From Eunapius fragilis (Eukaryota > Porifera > Demospongiae > Spongillida > Spongillidae), in NCBI GenBank assembly GCA_963681505.1, contig OY811983.1, forward strand, positions 3,960,122-4,024,121: 64,000 bases of DNA, given 5' to 3'. Below the pieces are notes generated by a model. It was not told where the DNA came from and made no database searches. It was given only the letters and a program-made list of their open reading frames with translations. Positions 1-31,937 of the stretch are shown here, in pieces (the stretch's first letter is position 1; every line of letters starts with the position of its first letter). A program made the position numbers and the translations under genes.

Positions 1-3000
1 TGAGCCGCTGGGGTACGTGCCCGGCTGGCAGCACACGCCGGCCATGCACGAGCCTCCCCCATACGAGTTGCAGTGGCATGATGCACCCGCCTCACTGCAG
101 TTACAGGCTGCGTGTGTAGGAGAGTGTGTCGTTATATGTAGTCAAGGCAACGGCAAAGTGCAATGTAAGGGTTTAGGTGGGTGTGGGTGAGGTTTGGTTA
201 TGGCTTAATGGAGCTGGATAGTCAGTAGGGTCATTAGGGTAGGCCTTGTAATCATTAGGGTATCCTTGTGGTCATTAGGGTAGGTTTGAAGTCATTAGGG
301 TAGGCTTCAGGTCATTAGGGTAGGCTTGAGGTCTTAGGGTAGGTTTGTGGTCATTAGATAGGCTTGTATTCATTAGGGTAAGCTTGTAGTCATTAGGGTA
401 GGTTTGTGGTCATTAGGGTCATTAGGGTAGGTTTGTGGGCATTAGGGTAGGCTTGAGGTCTTAGGGTAGGATTTATAGTCGTTGAGTATGCTTTGTGGTC
501 ATTAAGGTTGGTGGTTTGAAGGTTTGATGACCTGATCCGTTACATTATAAAAAAACTCACCAAATGTTTGGTTGTAGAATGCCAAGGAGAGGTCAAATAC
601 CACATTCTGGCACTCCAGTGTTATAGCTAATGGAGTGGCAGCTGCTGGGAGGCAGTCCACTCCAAGAGATGTGGATGAATAGTTGAAAGCTAATGGCATC
701 AGAACAATCTGTTGTGAGGAGGTGTGCAATAAGAATTACTCAGATGCAAAAACGATGCACATACATGTACAATATAGGGATCTCTTTGGGATAGTGTTTG
801 GTGTACTGACCCATGGACATACATTTGTATCCTCATTACAAAGAACACACAAAATATAATACTTACGGAATCCAAATTCCATGCGCCACCAGTTTCCTGT
901 TGCACTACAATCGTGTATTGTATTGATGATGTGAGGTTTGCTGTACCAACATTGATGAATCCATTTGTGGTACCAGTGGGACTTAAATCCACCATTATGA
1001 TCTCAGCAACTGGTACAGTAATATTGCGGGTAGAAGCTGTAGGATAGATACTTATACTCACTCCAATGTTCGTCACTGAGGAATGCTGCAGAGAGATAAT
1101 GACCACATGACAACAGCCAAGCGTAGATAGGTGGGGCGGGGGGGGGGAGGGGGGGAGGGGGGGGGGTTAGAAAGTGGAGCATCATAGCACTTGGAAGAAA
1201 GATAGTTAGAACAAAAAGGTGAGGAAGGGGAAAAGTGGCCACATTTGGGTGGCTAGGACATCCAGGGACTGCACAAGTACGTGAAAACAAGCAGCACTGT
1301 AACACACCTGGTAACGTAGTATCACCATGTATGTATCGTCCTTGGGCAAATGTACCCCGGTGAACGTAACCGTATCAGCGGGGTTAGCAAGGATGATGTA
1401 TCCCGTGCCGGTGTAATAAGCAGGGTAGCTACAGCAGGTTGCCCCCTAAAAAAAAAGGTGGGGGAGGGGGGACACAATGAGGACACCTCCCATTGCACCT
1501 GGTCCCCACTCCCACTTACTCTTGACAGAGTGGCTTCCTCAGCCTCAAAGAGGATGGCATCAAGAGCCTTCACATAGTACCCTGTCAAAAGGGTGTTACA
1601 GCGAAGGCCCGTGACCCCAGACTTGCAGGGGCACTGAGAAGTGCGGCTGTCGCAGACGGCACTGAGAGAGCCTTCCATGTTGCACTGACATGGCAAGCAC
1701 ATGACGTTGCTTGGAGAGGTTTGCATCAGAGTCATGTAGTATCCGCTCTGTTGGGGTGACGGCATGGTGCACATGAAATAGTGCACGTGTTTGGTGAGAT
1801 GTGGGCAGTAAAAAGAGGGATATGTTAGTGGTGGTAGCTGAAGGTTTCAATAAACAAACACACAACGTATAAGCAGAAGAGATCCATCTTCCCATAATCG
1901 GTATCAGCTCCACCCACAGGACATAAATGGCAACTTATGTTCCAGATAACACATCTAGCCCCTACCCCCCCCCCACCCCCCTATGGCTATGACCCACCAA
2001 AGACATTGCAGGCTCCACCTTTCTAATCAGTAACAGCCCTGCCCTCCTCATCTTTGTAGGCTTCTCTCCCCAGTGGTACCCAACTATACCAGTGCAATGG
2101 ATAAAACGAAGTACGCTCCCCACCCCCTCCCTAACGTACGTGTAATAAGTCTCTAATCACTATAATGCAAGCTACACTTATATGTAGCACTGAGCAATAT
2201 TTAAACAGCTTCATTCCGCCCTTCACAATAGTTACATCACCATTAATATATTGTGCTGTTCAGAGAAGGGGCACCCACCTGGCATGTCTCGCAGTTATCC
2301 CCTTCAAAGAGAGCCTTGCAGCTGCACTTGCCAGTGATGGGATCACAATTATTATTGCCATTCAGTGACCCACGTTGATCACATTTGCACTCTAGAGAAG
2401 CATACGGTATTGAGCATGCACAGCGTTCGGTATTGAAGCACACACAGTTTATGTTATGGTTTTGGAGCACACTAGGGCATTACACGCACAGGTCATGTAA
2501 GCAGGCTATGTTTGGAGCAGTAGTTAGTGCACATGTTTAAGAGCATGTGTAACTATTTATGTGTGTGTACACACTACCTTGACACCCTGAAGGGTTGGCT
2601 GAGCTCAGGTTCCAGTACCCGCTGAAGCAGGATGTGCACGTTGGTCCCTGGACGTAAGTCTTACAGCTGCACTTCCCCGTGCTGTCACAGGTACCATTAA
2701 TACCATCGAGGTAACAGCTACAGACTAAACACACAAACAATGTTAAACCTCATTGCAGACACACAAGCCTTTACACAGACACACAAGCCCTCACAGACAC
2801 ACAAGCCCACACACAGACACACAAGTCCTCACACAGACACACAAGCCCTCACACACACACATAAGCCCACACAAGCCCTCACACAGACACACAAGCCCTC
2901 ACACAGACACACAAGCCCTCACACAGACACACAAGCCCTCACAGACACACAAGCCCTCACACAGACACACAAGTCTTTGCACAGACATGCAAACCCCCAC

Positions 3001-6000
3001 GTAGACACACAAGCCCTCACACAGATACACAAGCCCTCACACAGACACACAAGCCCTCACACAGGCACACAAGCCCTCACACAGACACACAAGCCCTCAC
3101 ACACATAAGCCTTCACACAGACACACAAGTCTTTGCACAGAAATGCAAACCCCCACGTAGACACACAAGCCCTCACACAGACACACAAGCCCTCACACAG
3201 ACACACAAGCCCTCACACAGACACACAAGCCCTCACACAGACACACAAGCCCTCACACAGACACACAAGCCCTCACACAGACACACAAGCCCTCACACAG
3301 ACACACAAGCCCTCACACAGACACACAAGCCCTCACACACACATAAGCCCTCACACTGACACACCAGCCCTCACAAATCCTCACACAGACACATAAGCCC
3401 TCACACAGACACACAAGCCCTCACAGACACACAAGCCTTTACACAGACACACAAGCCCTCACACAGACACACAAGCCCTCACACAGACACACAAGCCCTC
3501 ACACAGACACACAAGCCCTCACACAGACACACAAGCCCTCACACAGACACACAAGCCTTCACACACATAAGCCCTCACACAGACACACAAGCCCTCACAG
3601 ACACACAAGCCCTCACACAGACACACAAGTCTTTGCACAGACATGCAAACCCCCATGTAGACACACAAGCCCTCACACAGACACACAAGCCCTCACAGAC
3701 ACACAAGCCCTCACACAGACACACAAGCCCTCACACACACATAAGCCCTCACACTGACACACCAGCCCTCACAAATCCTTACACAGACACATAAGCCCTC
3801 ACACAGACACACAAGCCCTCACAGACACACAAGCCCTCACACAGACACACAAGTCTTTGCACAGACATGCAAACCCCCATGTAGACACACAAGCCCTCAC
3901 ACAGACACACAAGCCCTCACAGACACACAAGCCCTCACACAGACACACAAGCCCTCACACACACATAAGCCCTCACACTGACACACCAGCCCTCACAAAT
4001 CCTTACACAGACACATAAGCCCTCACACAGACACACAAGCCCTCACACACACATAAGCCCACACAAGCCCTCACACAGACACACAAGCCTTTACACAGAC
4101 ACACAAGCCCTCACAGACACACAAGCCCTCACAGACACACAAGCCCTCACACAGACACACAAGCCCTCACACAGACACACAAGCCCTCACACAGACACAC
4201 AAGCCCTCACACAGACACATAAGCCCTCACACAGACACACAAGTCTTTGCACAGACATGCAAACCCTCACGTAGACACACAAGCCCTCACACACACATAA
4301 GCCCTCACACTGACACACCAGCCCTCACAAATCCTCACACAGACACATAAGCCCTCACACAGACACACAAGCCCTCACACACACATAAGCCCTCACACAC
4401 ACATAAGCCCACACAAGCCCTCACACAGACACACAAGCCCTCACACACACATAAGCCCACACAAGCCCTCACACAGACACACAAGCCCTCACACACACAT
4501 AAGCCCACACAAGCCCTCACACAGACACACAAGCCCTCACACACACATAAGCCCACACAAGCCCTCACACAGACACACAAGTCTTTACACAGACACGCAA
4601 ACCCTCACACAGACACATAAGCCCTCACACAGACACATAAGCCCTCACACAAACACATACATGTGAACCCTCACACAGACACACACAGCCACCACACACA
4701 AACACCAATATACAAACTCCCATGTGTACACAAACAAAAACCACACACACGTATTTATCATCACCACATAATGATGTGATTGTGAGGTGGTATAATGGAA
4801 AACATGACTTGCACACGTGCTTCATCCCTTTTGTGGGGGTAGGGTACTTACGCTTGCATGTGTTGGGATCGCTCAGTGGGAGAACTGGATCATGGTAGAA
4901 GCCCGGGAGGCAAAGCTCACAGCTGAGCCCCGTGGTGTTATCAGTACAGCTGGTGCAATTGGAGGTCTGCAGGACAGTGGAGTAGGCACAGTCCACTGAG
5001 TGGCCATTGCAGTTGCACTCTGCAGTCATGGAGAATATATATTTATTTTGCTACAGTTATTCGTTGAACACAAACACATGCATCACATGTGCCCGTACAA
5101 CATACACATTGCGCATGCACGCATGGGACATTCATATTATCCTTCCATTATTGTGGCTCACTTTGGCAAGCATTTGCAGCTGTTACATTGCCAGGTCTCC
5201 AGGGAAGGCTGTTGTAACCCACGGCACACATTTCACAGTGATTACCAGTTGTATTGTGATCACATGCACAGCCAGAGTAGACCAGAGCAGTCTTTTCCTC
5301 TTCATTGAAAGGCATACATGAGCCAGCATGGCCGTTGCACATGCAGCTGCCTGCAACTACCCACTCCAAGATTTCATAGTCACTCAAGACAGGTGAAGGA
5401 GAGACCAGTTTAAGCCTGAGGTTAGTAATTGTCCTGTACATCCATATGGTTTGTGAATTTGTACTACCAGAGAACTGAGCTCCAATGGTGAAGTCAGCCT
5501 GCAGTAAATTGATATCTGTTGAATGGCTAAGCAATTCTGTATGAAAACTTGGTATGCTATTTAATATCAAGGAGTATGCACACCCCGATAACAAAACAAA
5601 TAAAAGGTAATAATAAATTACGATTATAATAACTAGATTAATTTAAATTCACCCACTGAATCAAGCTGCCGTTTTTGGTGGGTATGGTATATAATAAGAT
5701 GCTTATAGTTAATTTTAAAGTATTGAATGAATGTGGAACATTTCATTACATCATCAAATTGCATAATGCATTAGCAAATATCTATGGTGTTACATGCAAC
5801 TATGTTTGATGCAAGCTATCAAGGGTTGCACTTAGAGCACATTGTTGGTCCGAAAGTTGCTTAGCATTAGTGATCACACTAGTTTGTCATTGCTGAAAAG
5901 GAATACTATTTGACCATTAAAACCAGGCTGAATATATAAAAATAACAATATTCTATTCAGTCAATCAATTACGGGGACATGCGGTTATAGCATGGAAATA

Positions 6001-6681
6001 AAAGCTCGACCCCAAAAAGTCTGTGAGCAGCAATCATATTTGTTTTGGACAGCGGCGGCCGGCAAGAGAAAAGGGGGCGGGGGTTATTATCCTATTCAAC
6101 CTAGTTCTATGGCAACTTGATTTATAACTTACCCTGCTCGACTCTTTAGTGCTCCACGGTAGTTCCAAACAGATGGCGTCATTCGCATTTGGTGGGGGAG
6201 AAAATATACTCGTAGCGTTCTTACCAAAAGTGTAGAGACAATTCGTAGCGTAATATCGATAAGCGGTCCAGCTTCGCCCGAAGTCAGTAGAACGCTCCAA
6301 GACGAACGCGGTCAGCTCGGTAAATTTTGGCATCCAAATTGACATGTTCTCGAAAGTGACAGACTGTGGAAAGTTCAACGTAATGTATCCCACCGTATCC
6401 GTGGGTAAAAATATATCTGAGCTCCACCAGCTAGCATAGTCTCCATCGTTTATGCAGCCTGAAGAGTACGACGAACAACCCAGCGAGGGGTCTTGGTTGC
6501 CAGAGGTTACATTTATCACTCGTCCAGTTGCAAGGTTTCCTAAAGGCGGGGCACACCCAGTGCTTTGCGAACATTTCTGTCCACCGGAAGGAACGGCTAG
6601 CACCAGCACGAGGAAGCTCAAGTAGAAAAAACATTTCCTCTTTTGCTTGGAATGCAAGTTGGAGAAGTGCTTGTCAGTCAT
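1..6681 (-). CDS. Laminin beta-like chain, 5' part of gene (3' end outside window)
   Basis: Extracellular basement-membrane glycoprotein of the laminin family. Exons placed from splice sites and frame: 6133-6681 (signal peptide, then most of the laminin N-terminal domain with CAPPLGNLATGR and FVLERSTDFG motifs), 5162-5498 (end of LN and first laminin-EGF, CMCNGHAGSC), 4852-5019 (CNCNGHS), 2578-2724, 2279-2391, 1520-1747, 1308-1445, 867-1085, 561-708 and <1-107. Exons 1520-1747 and 1308-1445 carry LFEAEEATLS followed by TGTGYIILANPADTVTFTGV, which resembles the laminin IV type B (LF) domain peculiar to beta chains. The exon at the window edge starts another EGF module (ACNCSEAG). Adjacent exon phases agree where checked. 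The start at 6681 precedes a hydrophobic stretch (FFYLSFLVLVLAVPSG). The LN-LE-LF order supports beta type; gamma chains have L4A instead. The intron at 2725-4851 is filled by a minisatellite. Confidence 0.85.
226..510. repeat. Intronic minisatellite, ~19 bp unit containing TTAGGG
   Basis: About fifteen imperfect copies of a unit like gtcattagggtaggcttg lie in the intron between laminin exons 561-708 and <1-107. One TTAGGG occurs per unit, but the unit is 19 bp, so this is not a telomeric array. Confidence 0.85.
1137..1167. repeat. Poly-G tract
   Basis: A G-run interrupted by a few other bases, in the laminin intron upstream of exon 867-1085 (in gene orientation). Such runs are prone to assembly error. 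Confidence 0.8.
2740..4690. repeat. Large intronic minisatellite, ~20 bp unit
   Basis: Nearly 2 kb of tandem units of the form acacaagccctcacacagac, with variants (tttgcacagacatgc, ctcacacacacataagcc). The variants recur in the same order, so a higher-order repeat of several hundred bases exists. It occupies the laminin intron between exons 2578-2724 and 4852-5019. Long reading frames through it, such as THKPSH repeats, are by-products of the repeat. Confidence 0.95.
5499..6132. other. Laminin intron 1, no further feature
   Basis: AT-rich intron between the first and second laminin exons, with acceptor at the 5499 side and donor at the 6132 side. I see no exon, RNA or repeat in it. Confidence 0.6.
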
Positions 6682-7306
6682 GACGATAAAGTTAAGGACG
6701 CAAACTTCCCGCCCTTATGAACGCCTTCTATTTGAGCGCACGTGTATGAATCGCGGGAACCACATACATGTACATTATTGGTACATGTATACATGTACGG
6801 TGAACTGTGGGATCTGGATCATCTTTCGTCCAAAACTTTTCAATTCGTACCTATTTTGTAATTTTTACCTTACCCGCTACGAAAATATAAAGCACGCTGA
6901 ACGTAAAGCACAATTTCCCGGTCGTTTTGCACCAATGATTTAGGCGCGGGATTTCGTAACGCCGCGAATTAACGAACAGAGCAAGTCAATATAGGCGACA
7001 GGACTCCTCTAACGAGCGTTCGCACCTTGCAGCGATATGAACACTCCTGCAGAAGGATACATATTAACGTTTGTGTCAAGGGTATAAGCTAGGCCTTATG
7101 TATGGTCCATAGCTTTTTATAGTACATATATATATATATATGGAGGGCAATTTCGTCGGAAACACTGTCCCATATATGGGCCCCGGCCAGATGTTTATAT
7201 GGCAAAATGTGACTTGTGGATATATTTTTCAAAATTTATTTGCAGTACAAAATTTATGAACAGGGGGCGTTACCTAAACCGTTCAGTTAAAGATATAAAC
7301 GTGCGA
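6682..7306. promoter_or_regulatory. Shared upstream region of two divergent laminin-type genes
   Basis: About 620 bp separate the two start codons. It holds short repeats of tacatgta near 6765-6800 and an AT dinucleotide run near 7128-7142. No core promoter motif stands out. A shared, co-regulated promoter is inferred only from the head-to-head arrangement. Confidence 0.4.
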
Positions 7307-9440
7307 ATGAAGCCATTGACGTCGGTTCTTCTTCTTTTTCTACCTCTACACGCCAGCGCAGGCTGTACAGATGCAGCAGGCTGCTGGCCACCACTAGGAA
7401 ACCTTGCCAACGGAAGAACAATAAGTGCGACAACGTCGGGGAGCCAAGGTGAAATATTCTCCTGCAGTGAAAGTAGCCAACCTTCTGACTGCTTGAACGA
7501 CGGGAAATCTTCTACTCAGTGGCAGACTAAACCGATTGGAAGCACAGGTTTCCAGGGGCCTGTGTATCTTACTTTGAGCTTTAAGCAATACGTAGTTATT
7601 GAAAACATGTCAGTTTGGTGGCCACAATTCATATCTCCCAGGGCATTCATCTTGGAGCGTTCTACCGATTTTGGACAGAAGTGGAGTGCTTATCGCTACT
7701 ATTCTACAAATTGCTATAATATATTCGGAAAGACAGCTACCCCTCCGTTTTCATCACCACCTAATGCGGTAGACGCTATTTGCGTGGAAGAACCTTGGAG
7801 TGTGGTAGAGCAAAACAGGGTGAGCACATTTAATTTTTCTTTTCTGATGCACATATGCATGCAACAAAATGCAGCTGTAAAGACAATGGTGAATGGGTGC
7901 GCTCAACATTGCATCATGCACGCAATGCAATCATGATTTAATAAATCCAACTATAGTGTATCTTCCATCAAACACCTGCATACATTTTTCTCGCCCTTAG
8001 CTTGCCACACCAGCCTAAACAAGTTCATTTACAGCAATGCATTGGTGCTCATACATACAAAGTTGCATTGCTTCCATAGTCATGATATCCATCTTGCATT
8101 CATATTGGTGCATGAATTGTGTAGCTTTGTCACTTCAACGCCTATATAAATAGGAGGGCGTTATAGTTAAAATGATGGTACCCCTCTTTGCTTGAAACGT
8201 ACAAACATTGCCTCCCTGGTAGGTGGAAAATTTTAAATTTCCCATAACCATACGTTTTTTTTTTTTCTTTCCTGAATCCAACAGTTTATTAGCAGTATAG
8301 CTCATATGCCCACGAATTCATCCCAGTAGCATCATATATTATAATGTCTGGCCCAGTATGTAAATTTCCATCCAAATGATTTCTATCTGCATAGTTGATT
8401 AGAGGCTCTTTGTTACAGACTTGACTCGGCTTATATTTCCGGCACTGTTCCACTGCATGCATCTATATGTTTATTAATTTTGATGTGTAGAATTCATTTC
8501 ATGCAGCAAAACGTTTTTAAAGGGCAATGTAAACTATACAGTGGACAGTTCAGGTGTTCTGCATGAACTGCTATGTATTGATTGAATAGTATTATTATTG
8601 TATAACTGATTAACAAATGCTCTGAATTTTTTCAGGCTGACTTCATAGTTTCATCTCAGTTCTCCATTGGTAGCACAAATATAGCAACCTTGGCAGCATA
8701 TACAAATGTCACCAATCTTCGCTTAGTACTTGTGGAGCCTACATTTTTGCGTGATTATGAACTCACAGAATGGAGGGTAATAGGCAGCTGTATGTGCAAT
8801 GGCCATGCAGGCCAGTGTGCACCACTATTTGGAGAGTCCTCAGCACAAGATAAGGTAATTAACTCCTGTGTTCATACCCTCTAGTGTAATTGTAGCTCTA
8901 ACAGGAAATGAATGTGAATCTAAAATCATAATAATGTTTAGTGCTTCAATTCCCAGCCTTTTATAATTATGAAGGTACTAGCTAGATTTTCATTTTTGCT
9001 GGAGGCACACACTAGGTTAGTTACTACAGCAGATTGATGTAACATATGAATGCCTTTAAATATATACAGTCCATAAAGTTTGCATGAAGTGCAATGTAAT
9101 CACTAATTTATAAAACCTGGACTTGCTATGTATAGTTTGAAGTACAGCATTACATAATTGCTGAAATGTTAATGTAGATCCAAAGTTTTAGATCCCAATA
9201 GCTACACCAAATGCAGCTCAAAAATTAGCCAACTTTTTTTAGATGTTTATTTACAAAATTCAAACATTCAATGGTAACTCTAACCCTATCACACACTCCA
9301 ATTAGGTGTATTCTGGTTGCTCATGTGAGCACAACACTGCTGGTGATCACTGTGAACGGTGTGCTTTGGGCTTTGATAGCCTTCCTTGGAGACCTGGTAA
9401 CCAAACAGCTGCAAACATTTGTCAAAGTGAGCAAAAGTAA
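7307..9440 (+). CDS. Short secreted laminin N-terminal (LN plus one LE) protein
   Basis: Paralogue of the neighbouring laminin chain. Exons 7307-7819, 8636-8854 and 9306-9440. The first encodes a signal peptide (MKPLTSVLLLFLPLHASAG) and most of an LN domain (CWPPLGNLANGR, FILERSTDFG, SAYRYYSTNC); the second ends LN and starts an LE module (CMCNGHAGQC); the third completes that LE (LPWRPGN, ICQ). In the paralogue the exon ends with A|GTGAGC, and the same donor-like sequence is present here at 9426/9427, but I found no further LE exon before aprataxin. Read-through stops at TAA 9438-9440. The product may therefore be an LN-LE1 protein of netrin-4-like or short-laminin type, or a gene that lost its 3' part. 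ATG 7307 was chosen over the in-frame ATG at 7199 because a signal peptide follows directly. Confidence 0.75.
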
Positions 9441-10311
9441 AATCTAATACTATTGACTGTAACATCGTGTGAGGTGTTTAGCTGGTCACTATGATAATGA
9501 CAATGCAGCACTACACATGTAGAAATGCCTATTTGCTTGAAATAATACTCGTGTGGTTTATGTTAAAATATAAATGAAGCCTGTACTAGTAGGTATACAT
9601 ATGCATGACAGTATATTGAACTAATACACTGAAGATGTATGCAGCAAATTAACACCTTCGAGGAGCCTAATGGTGTGACTTGGAGATTCTTGCAGTTGTA
9701 GATATTATCAGGTATTCAGTGGGTTTGGGAGGCCTGGATGTTACTGATGCTACATGCAACTGATATGATACATAGTTACAAGACACTCCACGTATTTCAC
9801 AGACATAGCTAGATGTATTAATTGTGTCTAAATAGAGATTCCCCCTTCTCCTCCCCCATGATTTCATGTGTTGGATTCTCTCATAAATCATTTTCTTGCT
9901 CCTCCAGAATCAACTTGAATTGGAAAAAGGACAGAAAGGGTTGTCTATTAATGAGTGTTGTGAATAAGACTGCCACATATTTTCAAATTGGGGTCAATAT
10001 TCTGGTCATATAAGATTGTTAAGTCTACTGCATTTATGCACTTTGCAAGCTAGATCTTTGTATATGACATTGAAAAAAACCTTCTCTTATTTTTTCCTTG
10101 CTACATAGCATTACTGGTTATAAACATGCATGCATGGTCTGCAGACTGCTGTTTTTAGAAATAATCAAACGAATACATATATATGCATCACATAATGAGT
10201 ATAATAATCATATGGTGTCAGCAGCCCTATCCTTACGAATGAAGCAAGCAGGTTTCCTTGCTTTTTTGCACTGAGACTGCAACCTCAGGCGCTGTACAAC
10301 ATTACACGTGA
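9441..10311. other. Intergenic region between LN-short gene and aprataxin
   Basis: I looked here for missing LE exons (spaced cysteines with GxC patterns) on both strands and found none. No repeat or RNA is evident. Confidence 0.5.
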
Positions 10312-10899
10312 TCAGCAGTGCTGTCGAATATGCACCTTCAACGCTGGCATGTTTGCAAGTGCTGCGCCACAAACATGGCACTTTAATGGCTCCTTTAGCA
10401 GGCTCTCGTATTTCGCTTTGTCCAGTTCTACCTTTCCATCCGAGCCTAACATTTCGATCACGTCCACAGCATAAATGAAGAACTCGGTTGTAAACGAGTT
10501 CCAATGCTTCTTGTTTTTCAGGCAAGGTGAGTCGAAATCTTGACTTATTGCGTGCATGTGTAATCTGGCCATACTCGGAACGGCGTGGAAACCGTACCGA
10601 AACGTCACCTTGGCTGTGCCGTCCGCTTTTCCCGCAGCTTCTGCGGCAATGTGCTCTCCACACTTCAACATATCTCTGAGCAGCCCGACATGCGACCTGT
10701 TAAGTGATCGCAGTGAAGATATCTCCTCCTTTGGCATTACAAGGAAGTGATACTTGGCCTTTGGAAACTTGTCCTTAATGGCGATTATCTTATCGTCTGA
10801 CCGAACTAGCAATTCAGGATCATCCATTGACGCCAGCAGTCCCAAACTCCAGTGCCGGGGGCCTGCCGCTTTGCGTTTACTGGGTGGCGGTTTAGCCAT
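10312..10899 (-). CDS. APTX: Aprataxin (HIT domain plus C2H2 zinc finger)
   Basis: Nuclear DNA repair enzyme that removes AMP from 5' ends left by abortive ligation. A single 195-codon exon. The HIT domain runs from about residue 15 to 150: FLVMPKEEI, then the active-site strand SMARLHMHAISQDFDSP and LKNKKHWNSFTTEFF, close to the aprataxin signature. The nucleophile-bearing H-M-H is intact. The first histidine of the canonical triad position is Arg; as I recall, yeast and plant aprataxins also lack it there. A C-terminal C2H2 finger (C-x2-C-x12-H-x3-H) covers the last 25 residues. No FHA domain is present, unlike vertebrate aprataxin. Start codon at 10899 is the first ATG, followed by a basic nuclear-type stretch (KRKAAG). 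Confidence 0.93.
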   Translation of the reverse strand: MAKPPPSKRKAAGPRHWSLGLLASMDDPELLVRSDDKIIAIKDKFPKAKYHFLVMPKEEISSLRSLNRSHVGLLRDMLKCGEHIAAEAAGKADGTAKVTFRYGFHAVPSMARLHMHAISQDFDSPCLKNKKHWNSFTTEFFIYAVDVIEMLGSDGKVELDKAKYESLLKEPLKCHVCGAALANMPALKVHIRQHC

Positions 10900-10981
10900 G
10901 TTAACAATGTTAATATTTATAGCTTAATGTTGAATGACATTTGTACTACAATAACAACCACTTGAGTCTGGGAACCCGATA
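10900..10981. promoter_or_regulatory. Candidate bidirectional promoter, aprataxin / WDR24
   Basis: Only 82 bp separate the aprataxin start codon from the proposed first ATG of WDR24 on the other strand. There is no TATA box in a convincing position. Inferred from gene layout alone, and it depends on the 7-base first coding exon of WDR24 being right. Confidence 0.4.
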
Positions 10982-31513
<20,532 letters not shown>

Positions 31514-31937
31514 AGACAGAGACACCTCTATATTATGGTCACCCTGTAGATTCCACTATACTTAAGAGTTAAAAGTACATGGCCCTACCCACACACCTGG
31601 CATGTGCTGTTCTGTGAAGTTATGAATGTTGTATGTTCATGTTTTGAATTGATCAAGTGTATATGTTGACTACTGTATAGTGGGAATAATGTATGTGGCT
31701 ATAACAGCACAGGACATGATCATGCAAGCATACTAGTTCTAGATTCACATTTGGTAATGACTAATAAGTTTAACGGGGTGCACTTATAGTAATTTAGTAC
31801 CAAAGTTGGCAGAGGTTTATAGAAGGCTGAAATTTGTCGTCATCCAGTTGGTGGCAAGTGCTATCCTGGCAAGATCTCTGCCGACCTAATCCTCGTATTT
31901 AGCATACTTTTAGTCATAATCGTTTTTTTTTTTTGTA
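31514..31937. other. Presumed WDR24 3' untranslated and intergenic DNA
   Basis: No reading frame or repeat is evident after the WDR24 stop codon. A canonical AATAAA was not found in the first few hundred bases. Confidence 0.4.

Noticed and set aside
226..510. Interstitial telomere sequence (TTAGGG)
   Set aside because: TTAGGG is only part of a 19 bp unit, not repeated as a hexamer.
2740..4620. Long THKPSH-type and CVCVRAC-type reading frames on both strands
   Set aside because: They follow the 20 bp minisatellite exactly and have no start context, domain or splice logic.
10530..10580. Loss of catalytic function in aprataxin from Arg at the first triad position
   Set aside because: The H-M-H core with the nucleophilic His remains, and as I recall fungal and plant aprataxins also vary at that first position.
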